A stretch of 64,000 nt of DNA from Chitinophagaceae bacterium (GTDB taxonomy: Bacteria > Bacteroidota > Bacteroidia > Chitinophagales > Chitinophagaceae), in the NCBI GenBank assembly GCA_003168265.1, contig PMSV01000024.1:62001-126000 (forward strand), given 5' to 3'. The position numbers were made by a program, and so were the translations under genes. Below the pieces are notes generated by a model. It ran no database searches. It saw nothing but the letters and a program-made list of their open reading frames with translations, and was not told the DNA's origin. Below are positions 57,720 through 64,000 of this stretch, in pieces (within the stretch, counting starts at the first letter, position 1; the number at the start of each line of letters is the position of its first letter).

Positions 57720-58619
57720 ATGCAGCAGGAAACAGTGAAGCAGTCGAGTTCTTTCAAAGTCGCCAGCAAGATTGCGGATTACTTCGCACTCATAAAATTC
57801 AATCTGAGCTTTATGGTCGTTTTCTCCGCAGTGATCTGCTTTTTGCTGGCTCCGAAAGTGCGGGTTTACAACTGGACTTCGATAGTTCTTTTTTTTACGG
57901 GTGGAATTTTGGTAACTGGCAGCGCCAATGCGATCAACCAGGTCATGGAAAAGGATACGGATTCCCTGATGAAGCGGACGGCTAAGAGGCCGGTCGCCAG
58001 CGGGAGAATGAGTGTTGAAGAAGGATGGACCTTTGCTGCCTGCACCGGCCTGATCGGAACGCTCCTTTTATGGCATTTCAATTTTCTGACTGCTGCTTTG
58101 TCAGCATTCAGTTTATTCATGTATGCGTTCATTTATACGCCGCTGAAAAAATTGAATTCGATTTCAGTGTTGGTGGGCGCCATACCCGGGGCATTGCCCT
58201 GCCTGATCGGATGGGCTGCAGGGAATGATAGCCTGAGTGCTGGAGGGTGGGCGCTTTTTGCTATCCAGTTTTTCTGGCAGTTCCCGCATTTTTGGGCGAT
58301 TGCCTGGATTGCGCACAATGACTATGCTGCCGCAGGATTTAAACTCCTGCCCTCCGTAGAAGGGCCTACCAAATATTCAGCAATACAGGCCATAATTTAT
58401 TCCTTATTGCTGATCCCGGTTGGCGCTTTGCCTTACTGGTTCGGGGTTAGCGGAATGGTAAGTCTGTTTGTTGTACTGGCAGCCAACCTGTTAATGGTGA
58501 TACAAAGCGTCCGCCTGTATAGGGAAATGAATACGAAGTCGGCGAGGCGGGTCATGTTCAGCAGTTATATCTATCTGCCGGTCGTCTTGCTTGCTTTGCT
58601 GATAGACAAAATAAAGTAA
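57720..58619 (+). CDS. ctaB: Haem O synthase (protohaem IX farnesyltransferase)
   Basis: A 300-residue UbiA-type prenyltransferase with about eight helices. The prenyl-diphosphate motif is NAINQVMEKDTDSLMKRTAKRP and a second Asp-rich loop follows. It adds a farnesyl group to haem b to make haem O, which is later turned into haem A for subunit I. It is placed between coxA and subunit III. A TTG codon directly precedes the ATG and is not preferred. Confidence 0.95.
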   Translation: MQQETVKQSSSFKVASKIADYFALIKFNLSFMVVFSAVICFLLAPKVRVYNWTSIVLFFTGGILVTGSANAINQVMEKDTDSLMKRTAKRPVASGRMSVEEGWTFAACTGLIGTLLLWHFNFLTAALSAFSLFMYAFIYTPLKKLNSISVLVGAIPGALPCLIGWAAGNDSLSAGGWALFAIQFFWQFPHFWAIAWIAHNDYAAAGFKLLPSVEGPTKYSAIQAIIYSLLLIPVGALPYWFGVSGMVSLFVVLAANLLMVIQSVRLYREMNTKSARRVMFSSYIYLPVVLLALLIDKIK

Positions 58620-58625
58620 TTCAGA

Positions 58626-59210
58626 ATGGCATTATTTGCTGAGGGAGAGAAAGTCGTGAACCATAAAAAAAATAAAATTCATCCGCATAAGTTTACGATG
58701 TGGATAGGGATCGGAAGCATTGTTATGATGTTCGCCGGTTTGACAAGTGCTTATATTGTGAAACGCCAGCAGCCGGGTTGGTTGGGTTTTGAAATCCCGT
58801 CGGCATTCTGGTATTCGACAGGGATGATTCTTGGAAGCAGCCTGACCATGCAATTGGCATTGAAGGCATTCCGGGAAAGGAATCTCCGGAATTACCGGAA
58901 CATGCTTAGCGTAACGGTTTTATTAGGGATTGGTTTTATCATCTTTCAGCTCTTTGGATTTTCTACGATCTGGAAAACAGGTGTGACTTTTAATGGATCA
59001 GGGGCAGGGCAATTCCTGTATGTTATTGCCGGACTTCATCTGTTGCATGTGATAGGAGGGATAATCGCCTTGATTGCGATGAATATCAGGGCCTTTAACA
59101 GGCAGGTAAGGAATTACAATGTTACACCGGTAGAAGTGGTCGCTACTTACTGGCATTTCGTGGATTTTCTTTGGATCTATCTCTTTATTTTCTTTATCAT
59201 TATGCGTTGA
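58626..59210 (+). CDS. Cytochrome c oxidase subunit III-like protein (short)
   Basis: A 194-residue protein with five helices of the COX3 fold (GLTSAYIVKRQQPGW, AGLHLLHVIGGIIAL, VVATYWHFVDFLWIYLF). The final HFVD block is the subunit III signature. It lacks the first two helices of long COX3. A second subunit III gene follows after 32 bp, a doubled arrangement usual in this phylum; both may join one enzyme, or this one may act as a separate small subunit. Confidence 0.88.
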   Translation: MALFAEGEKVVNHKKNKIHPHKFTMWIGIGSIVMMFAGLTSAYIVKRQQPGWLGFEIPSAFWYSTGMILGSSLTMQLALKAFRERNLRNYRNMLSVTVLLGIGFIIFQLFGFSTIWKTGVTFNGSGAGQFLYVIAGLHLLHVIGGIIALIAMNIRAFNRQVRNYNVTPVEVVATYWHFVDFLWIYLFIFFIIMR

Positions 59211-59242
59211 TAATCTTAAATGTTTGAAATAAATTTGTAAAT

Positions 59243-59920
59243 ATGTCTCAGGCAATAACAGCAGGACAAAAATGGTGGAGCGGTGGCAAGAGCCCTTATA
59301 ATGTGGAATATGGCAAACTGATGATGTGGTTTTTTTTGATGAGTGATGCCTTCACATTCGGAGCCTTCCTGATTTCCTACGGGACCATCCGGTTTTCCAG
59401 CAATTCCTGGCCCAACCCGAATGAGGTTTTCCGCTCCTTCCCGGGAGTAAAGGGGGAAATGCCTATTCCTCTGGCCTTTGTGAGTCTGATGACATTTATT
59501 CTCATCATGAGTTCCGTCACCATGGTCATGGCTGTGGCTGCCGGTCATAATAACGATAGAAAGGGGGTGATGAAGTGGATGGCCTGGACGATCCTGGGAG
59601 GCCTGGCATTTTTGAGTTGCCAGGCATGGGAATGGACCCATCTTCATTCCGAAGGCGCCTGGTGGGGAGCTAATCCTTTTTTAAATATTGACGGGACCCA
59701 ATCCAGTACGAATTTTACTAATTTCTTTTTTACCATCACGGGCTTCCATGGTTTCCATGTATTTTCCGGAGTGATCATTAATATCATCATGCTGATCATG
59801 ACCTGGAAAGGCAGTTTCGACCGCAAAGGGCATTACCTGATGATCGAGAAAGCAGGTCTTTACTGGCATTTTGTGGACCTTGTATGGGTATTCGTATTTA
59901 CCTGTTTTTATTTGCTTTAA
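59243..59920 (+). CDS. ctaE: Cytochrome c oxidase subunit III
   Basis: A 225-residue membrane protein. The COX3 blocks are SDAFTFGAFLISYGTIRF, FFFTITGFHGFHVFSGV and the ending GLYWHFVDLVWVFVFTCFYLL. The HGFHV and HFVD motifs are those of subunit III. It is the main subunit III of the aa3 oxidase. Preceded by 32 bp after the short subunit III gene. Confidence 0.93.
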   Translation: MSQAITAGQKWWSGGKSPYNVEYGKLMMWFFLMSDAFTFGAFLISYGTIRFSSNSWPNPNEVFRSFPGVKGEMPIPLAFVSLMTFILIMSSVTMVMAVAAGHNNDRKGVMKWMAWTILGGLAFLSCQAWEWTHLHSEGAWWGANPFLNIDGTQSSTNFTNFFFTITGFHGFHVFSGVIINIIMLIMTWKGSFDRKGHYLMIEKAGLYWHFVDLVWVFVFTCFYLL

Positions 59921-59941
59921 ATTAATCAGAATAATATTACT

Positions 59942-60349
59942 ATGAGTGAAGTTCATTTGGATGCCGCCGGTCATGAAGAACCCAGTTTCTCCACGAAGGC
60001 GATTTGGAGGACCTTCTGGGTGCTGCTGATCATTACCCTGTTGGAGCTGACCCTGGCCATTATTTATTACGAGAGCCCCGGTTTAAGACCTTATAAACAT
60101 TTCGTGAACGGCTTGTATGTGATCGGAACCCTGGCCAAAGCATTTTTCATTATAGCCGAATTCATGCACCTGCGTCATGAGATCAAAAACCTTATCCTGA
60201 GCCTGGTTTTTCCTGCAATGCTGTTCATTTGGTTTTTGATTGCGTTTTTGTGGGATGGCAATTCGTTTAAAAATCTACGGAACCGCTATGACCGTTATGA
60301 ATATCAGCAAAGCCAGACACCGCTGGCGAAGAAACCCGGAGTTGAATAG
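59942..60349 (+). CDS. ctaF: Cytochrome c oxidase subunit IV family protein
   Basis: A 135-residue protein with three helices (about 20-40, 52-76, 80-102), typical of the prokaryotic COX4 family (TLLELTLAIIYY, AKAFFIIAEFMHLRHE). It stabilises the oxidase. It is the last gene before an intrinsic terminator, so it closes the first transcription unit. Confidence 0.9.
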   Translation: MSEVHLDAAGHEEPSFSTKAIWRTFWVLLIITLLELTLAIIYYESPGLRPYKHFVNGLYVIGTLAKAFFIIAEFMHLRHEIKNLILSLVFPAMLFIWFLIAFLWDGNSFKNLRNRYDRYEYQQSQTPLAKKPGVE

Positions 60350-60380
60350 GATTGTGTCATGAAATTTAAAATAATTGAAG

Positions 60381-60403
60381 CCATCCCCCGAGGATGGTTT
60401 TTT
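60381..60403 (+). terminator. Intrinsic terminator between COX4 and sco
   Basis: CCATCC (60381-60386), loop CCCGA, GGATGG (60392-60397), then six T residues (60398-60403). It lies 31 bases after the ctaF stop. It would stop most transcripts before sco, so sco and DUF420 get less mRNA or have their own promoter. Confidence 0.75.
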
Positions 60404-60419
60404 AATAAAAAGAAACCAC

Positions 60420-61235
60420 TTGAGTTCAAAAGCCTTGCTCGCTGTCGCTATTGCCGTGCTGATTCCGCTGGTCAGTTACCTGATGGTAAAATCTGCCAGT
60501 GAGGGGGCCATTGCCATGCCGCCAAGATACTATTATGATTCGGTGATTGTGCGCATGAAAGATGGGAAACAGTATGAAGATACGGTCTGGCACCAGGTCT
60601 CCAATATCAGTTTTACCAACCAACTGGGACAGCAGGTTTCATTTGATTCCCTGATGGGAAAGGTTGTCCTGGTGGATTTTTTCTTCACCCATTGCCCGAA
60701 TATTTGTCCGGCACTTACCAGGAACCTGAGACGACTGCAGGATGCTATCAAGTCCGGCGGGGTAAATGAAGCTGCAGATACGGCAGCATCCTTCGTGCAT
60801 TTCGTTTCATTTACCGTTGACCCCAAAAGGGATTCTCCTGAAGTGCTGAAGCGATATGCCGATAAATACGGAGTCAACCCGGATATCTGGTGGATGCTGA
60901 CCGGGGGGAAAAAGACGATCTATGATTTCGCATTGAATGAGCTGAAGATGGGCATTGCAGATGGAAATGGGATGGACACGAGTTTTATCCATACCCAGAA
61001 GATCGCATTATTGGACAAAGAGCATGTCATGCGTGGTTATTATGATGGGCTGGACAGCGCTTCGCTTTCAAAACTTGCCGGCGACATCGTTTACCTCATG
61101 CTAGAGAAAGACAAGAACAGCAAAACTGTAATTCAGGAACTCAAGCCCCTGTGGCCGATCTTTGTTCTGGTGATCCTGGCCACCGGAGGAATGATTTTTT
61201 TGCTGACCAGATCCGCCCAATTTAAAAAAATATGA
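60420..61235 (+). CDS. SCO1/SenC copper chaperone
   Basis: About 271 residues from a TTG at 60420 (SSKALLAVAIAVLI); the frame reaching back to 60375 runs through the terminator hairpin and is unlikely. A single membrane anchor near the N-terminus (about 5-25) is followed by the thioredoxin-fold SCO domain with the copper site C92-PNI-C96 (THCPNICPALT) and the His in SFIHTQKIAL, and a C-terminal helix (about 235-258). It delivers copper to CuA of subunit II. It overlaps the next gene by 4 bases (ATGA). Confidence 0.9.
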   Translation: MSSKALLAVAIAVLIPLVSYLMVKSASEGAIAMPPRYYYDSVIVRMKDGKQYEDTVWHQVSNISFTNQLGQQVSFDSLMGKVVLVDFFFTHCPNICPALTRNLRRLQDAIKSGGVNEAADTAASFVHFVSFTVDPKRDSPEVLKRYADKYGVNPDIWWMLTGGKKTIYDFALNELKMGIADGNGMDTSFIHTQKIALLDKEHVMRGYYDGLDSASLSKLAGDIVYLMLEKDKNSKTVIQELKPLWPIFVLVILATGGMIFLLTRSAQFKKI

Positions 61236-61795
61236 AAGAAAAATCCCTTACCATTCCGATCATCATTGTATCTATAGCGATTCCTCTTGCCGTAGCCGTC
61301 ATCTTGCTCGTTCCGAATGTGAGAATCAATTTCGGATTCGATACCCATTCCCTGCCGCTCTTTCATGCTTTATTGAATTCAACTACAGCTATAATGTTGC
61401 TGGCCAGTCTTTATTTTATTAAGAATAAGCAAATCAAGGCCCATAAAACGGCCAACCTGATCGCAGTTGCATTAAGTACGATCTTTTTGGTCAGCTATGT
61501 GATCTATCACAGCTCGAATCCTACCGTAAAATTCGGGGACCTCAATCATGACGGGATCCTGAGCGATGATGAAAAATTACAGGCGGGTTCGCTGCGCTAT
61601 ATTTATTATTTTGTCCTTATCTCCCATATCATCCTATCCGGGGTCATTGTTCCCCTCGTATTGTTCACATTGCAAAGAGCTTTTCAGGAGAAATTTGATA
61701 AGCACCGTAAGTTAGCGCGGATCACCTGGCCCATCTGGTTCTATGTGGCAGTGACGGGGGTGGTGGTCTATCTGATGATCAGCAAATACTATTGA
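61232..61795 (+). CDS. DUF420 membrane protein with EF-hand-like loop
   Basis: A 187-residue protein with about five helices (6-27, 42-63, 74-93, 122-147, 167-184), of the DUF420 family found beside cytochrome oxidase genes. Between helices 3 and 4 it has D103-L-N105-H-D107-G-I-L-S111-D-D-E114, which fits the 12-residue EF-hand calcium loop (Asp, Asn, Asp, Gly, Ile, Ser and final Glu in the right places). The family does not need calcium, so this could be an added regulatory or stabilising site. Translation is coupled to sco by the 4-base overlap. Confidence 0.87.
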   Translation: MKEKSLTIPIIIVSIAIPLAVAVILLVPNVRINFGFDTHSLPLFHALLNSTTAIMLLASLYFIKNKQIKAHKTANLIAVALSTIFLVSYVIYHSSNPTVKFGDLNHDGILSDDEKLQAGSLRYIYYFVLISHIILSGVIVPLVLFTLQRAFQEKFDKHRKLARITWPIWFYVAVTGVVVYLMISKYY

Positions 61796-62173
61796 TCAGG
61801 GAAAAAATTCCTTAGCCGGGTCCCAGAAGATCTCCCTGAAATTTACAATTGTATCATCCTTCACTTTAATTCCCTCTTTTCTAAGCCGGGACTCCATCGA
61901 ACCAGGAGGATTAAAATGGTGTTTACCACTGAGAAGGCCGCTGCGATTTACGACCCGGTGTGCCGGGACCTTTGGTTTGGCCGAATGGGATGTGTTCATT
62001 GCCCATCCAACCATCCGGGCGGAGGATTTAGTTCCCAGACAGGCAGCGATGGCTCCGTAGGAAGTAACCCTTCCCCTGGGGATCTGGCGGGCTACTTCAT
62101 ACACGAGCTCAAAGAAATTTTCATCCGCTCTGCCGGATGGTCTGATCATTTTTATTTTTTCTTTTTTTGGCAT
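61796..62173 (-). CDS. Alkyltransferase-like protein (MGMT fold without active Cys)
   Basis: A 125-residue protein of the Ada/MGMT DNA-binding family: ENFFELVYEVARQIPRGRVTSYGAIA with the base-flipping Tyr (39), Arg finger R53 (SSARMVGWAM), and PAHRVVNRSG where PCHR stands in active alkyltransferases. Ala-71 thus replaces the acceptor Cys. Such ATL proteins bind alkylated guanine and hand it to nucleotide excision repair. An ATG at 62149 is an alternative start. The stop lies directly against that of DUF420. Confidence 0.9.
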   Translation of the reverse strand: MPKKEKIKMIRPSGRADENFFELVYEVARQIPRGRVTSYGAIAACLGTKSSARMVGWAMNTSHSAKPKVPAHRVVNRSGLLSGKHHFNPPGSMESRLRKEGIKVKDDTIVNFREIFWDPAKEFFP

Positions 62174-62337
62174 AATTCGCTGCGTTTTGGTTCAGCCACC
62201 TTTTCATAATCATAGGGGCAATGACGGCAGCCATAGCCGCAGCAATACCCTCTTTCCAAATGATATTTTTCCGTAAGGACCATGCATCCGTCCCGGTCGA
62301 AATAATAATCAATCCCCTTCTTCAATGCTGAATTCAT
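62152..62337 (-). CDS. DUF5522 small Cys-rich protein
   Basis: 61 residues from the ATG at 62337 (MNSALKKGIDYYFDRDG). It has MVLTEKYHLERGYCCGYGCRHCPYDYE, four Cys and a His that look like a metal site, as in DUF5522 proteins. A longer frame overlaps trmB. It lies 43 bp after trmB and overlaps the ATL gene if that starts at 62173. Function unknown. Confidence 0.83.
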   Translation of the reverse strand: MNSALKKGIDYYFDRDGCMVLTEKYHLERGYCCGYGCRHCPYDYEKVAEPKRSELCQKKKK

Positions 62338-62380
62338 CTGAATTTTTGAAGTTTTCTCTATTTGCAAGATTGAACCTAGC

Positions 62381-63115
62381 CTATTCCTTGCCCCTTGTGG
62401 CAAAACACTGATGCTCGGTTTGGTCTTCTTTCAATCTTTGATGAAGAATAACATCCAGTTCGGGCAAAGGTTTTGAAGGAAAGGAAAATGAAATATAATG
62501 AATTTTCCGGTTGCCCGCGATATCGAGCCCCTCATAATAGGTTTTGATCCTCAGCTCTTCCATAATATTATCAGGGGCATAAACATCCTCACAGTTTTCG
62601 TGTAAAACCAGCCCGTACATATCGATCACCAGCAAGGTAAATTGATAAAGATCCGTAGAATCAGTTTTCAGATGGATCAGACCCTTTTCTTTAAGGATCT
62701 GTTGGTAAAGCCGGAGAAAACGCGGATGAGTAAGTCTTTTCTTCGCCCTCGATCTGCGAAGCTGTGGATCAGGAAAGGTGATCCAGATCTCAGCGACTTC
62801 TTCAGGCTCAAAATAATCCCGGATCTTGTCGATATGGGTCCTGAGAAAGGCGGCATTTTGAATATTTTCTTCCAGACATTTCCTGGCGCCCACATAGATC
62901 CTATTGCCCTTTAGATCAACCCCGATAAAATTCCTTTCGGGATGTCTTCGGGCCAGCTCCACCGTATATTCCCCTTTTCCACAACCCAGCTCGAGTTGAA
63001 TCGAATTGCTATTTCCGAAAAAAATCCTCCATTGGCCCCGCATTCCTTCAGGGTATTGGAGCACATTGCGAAAAGATTTGATCGCCTCGAAGCGTTCCAG
63101 TTTTTTCTGTCCCAT
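62381..63115 (-). CDS. trmB: tRNA (guanine-N7)-methyltransferase
   Basis: 244 residues from the ATG at 63115 (MGQKKLERFEAIKSF). A longer frame to 63154 is possible but the family starts here. SAM motif LELGCGKGEYTVELARRHP, then GVDLKGNRI, and the catalytic FPDPQLRRSRAKKRLTHPRFL. It makes m7G46 in tRNA. TATTTTTG at 63128-63121 (minus strand) resembles a -7 box, with TTTG 23 bp upstream, but it would leave almost no leader. Confidence 0.93.
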   Translation of the reverse strand: MGQKKLERFEAIKSFRNVLQYPEGMRGQWRIFFGNSNSIQLELGCGKGEYTVELARRHPERNFIGVDLKGNRIYVGARKCLEENIQNAAFLRTHIDKIRDYFEPEEVAEIWITFPDPQLRRSRAKKRLTHPRFLRLYQQILKEKGLIHLKTDSTDLYQFTLLVIDMYGLVLHENCEDVYAPDNIMEELRIKTYYEGLDIAGNRKIHYISFSFPSKPLPELDVILHQRLKEDQTEHQCFATRGKE

Positions 63116-63530
63116 ATGGGCAAAAATAGAAAATTGGGGACTGTTAACAGGCAAAAAGGGACATTAACTGATTCTGGAATTTAAGAGCATATTGCCCGTA
63201 TTTAATATATCATCGAAAAATTGCTGTCCTTTATTGCTGACCTTTATATAATGCATAGGTATCAAATGCATAATTTTATTTTGCAGAACAAATTAAATAT
63301 TCATTATCAAGCTTCTATCTCAAGCAGGAATGTCTATTGGAGATAAACAAAAATTAGTAACTTTTCATTGTTGAGCAAGACCTGATCCGAATTTGTTTGC
63401 GTTCATTCTAGTGGTCTCAGCCGCTGTAGGTTCTGTCAAATTTTGTGCGCCGGGGAGTTGGAGATCAGGAGTTCAGGTCAAATGTTGCCGAATCCAAACT
63501 TGAGTTATAATTTTCGAAAGTACGATCTCC
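63116..63530. other. 415-bp intergenic region, no clear gene
   Basis: Between trmB and the last gene. I see a 35-residue frame on the minus strand (63271-63164, MHLIPMHYIKVSNKGQQFFD) that looks like the tail of a winged-helix or similar protein and could be a gene remnant; too short to call. TTG (63485-63487), a 20-bp spacer and TAATTTTC (63508-63515) form a weak promoter for the lipoprotein gene at 63531. No RNA gene or repeat was noticed. Confidence 0.3.
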
Positions 63531-64000
63531 ATGCAAAAGTTCCGGTTTACTATTCTGGCTCTTCTCGTTTTTGCGGCATGCAAGCAACGCCTGAGCCTGA
63601 CCGAACAATTGAAAAATAATTTTTCTGTGCACCTGAAACGAATTGATTCAACCGTTTCATTTGACTCCCTGCATATCATATGGTCGGTCAGGGCCAATCA
63701 GCGGCTGGGAAGGATCATCGATGATTCAGTTTATGTCAGGGAATATGACCGGATACAATTCCAACTCGCCAACGCAAAATCAAAGGGGAACCATGATAGC
63801 ATACTTTTTTATGATTATGAGAGGGATTTTATGAAAAAGGAAATTGATTCAATCACCCAATCCATCCAAACTGCTGATACCGAGAATAGTTTCGGGCGTC
63901 TGATAGGCTGTATTTATTATATCAGCAAAGGCAGTCAAACCTTACTGGACAGTACACCGATCTTTCTGGATTCGACTTATACGCTGAGGTTTTCAGAATT
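63531..64000 (+). CDS. Lipoprotein of unknown function, cut by the window end
   Basis: An open frame from an ATG at 63531 to the window edge (156 codons, no stop). The product has a lipobox (LLVFAAC, Cys 17) and a Ser/Thr-rich mature part without a domain I recognise (DSTVSFDSLHIIWSVRANQR, then DYERDFMKKEIDSITQSIQ). The gene continues past position 64000, so its full size is unknown. Confidence 0.7.
   Translation, partial: MQKFRFTILALLVFAACKQRLSLTEQLKNNFSVHLKRIDSTVSFDSLHIIWSVRANQRLGRIIDDSVYVREYDRIQFQLANAKSKGNHDSILFYDYERDFMKKEIDSITQSIQTADTENSFGRLIGCIYYISKGSQTLLDSTPIFLDSTYTLRFSE

Overview
This 64 kb window is a chromosomal segment of a Bacteroidota bacterium, most likely an aerobic member of the order Chitinophagales. 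Evidence for that: TonB-dependent receptors with CarboxypepD_reg domains; the DUF4249, DUF3341, DUF420 and DUF5522 families; an alternative complex III (act) operon fused to an aa3 oxidase operon; a futalosine-pathway enzyme (MqnC); a Rho with a long acidic N-terminal insert; and promoter-like boxes of the TAnnTTTG type. I see no rRNA or tRNA genes, CRISPR array, phage or insertion sequence. Base and codon use look even throughout.

Left part (1-10.6 kb): a partial gcvT; a minus-strand PadR regulator / PspC membrane protein / serine hydrolase operon with its own operator and a strong terminator; a 2-oxoglutarate/Fe(II) oxygenase facing a frameshifted DUF3089 lipoprotein across a 55-bp region holding a perfect 21-bp palindrome; asnS; and rho. 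Next (10.8-18 kb) comes a plus-strand, tightly packed four-gene outer-membrane operon: a small secreted protein, an STN-type TonB receptor, a DUF4249 lipoprotein and an MG2-domain surface protein. It resembles a Sus-like uptake unit but has DUF4249 and MG2 partners.

Middle part (18-46 kb): pterin dehydratase, a small conserved protein, an M28/PDZ peptidase, a SWIM-SNF2 helicase, a second large outer-membrane barrel, a hybrid histidine kinase of about 1300 residues, mqnC, a retropepsin-like/PDZ protease, a paired M16 peptidase operon followed by a holin-like membrane protein and a fused alpha-keto acid dehydrogenase E1, a BamA-like barrel, and a minus-strand run (serine hydrolase, unknown protein, M19 dipeptidase, CarboxypepD_reg protein, purN).

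Right part (46-62 kb) is the respiratory core: actABCDEF, then coxB, coxA, ctaB, two subunit III genes, subunit IV, an intrinsic terminator, sco and DUF420. MqnC contributes to making menaquinone. ActB/ActC/ActF and the haem proteins ActA/ActE would oxidise menaquinol and pass electrons to the aa3 oxidase, while CtaB and Sco supply haem O and copper. The window ends with a minus-strand trio (alkyltransferase-like protein, DUF5522, trmB) and the start of a lipoprotein gene. Most of the content is ordinary core genome. The least described parts are the four-gene outer-membrane operon, the palindromic operators, the DUF420 protein with an EF-hand-like loop and the NarX/PilJ-like kinase.
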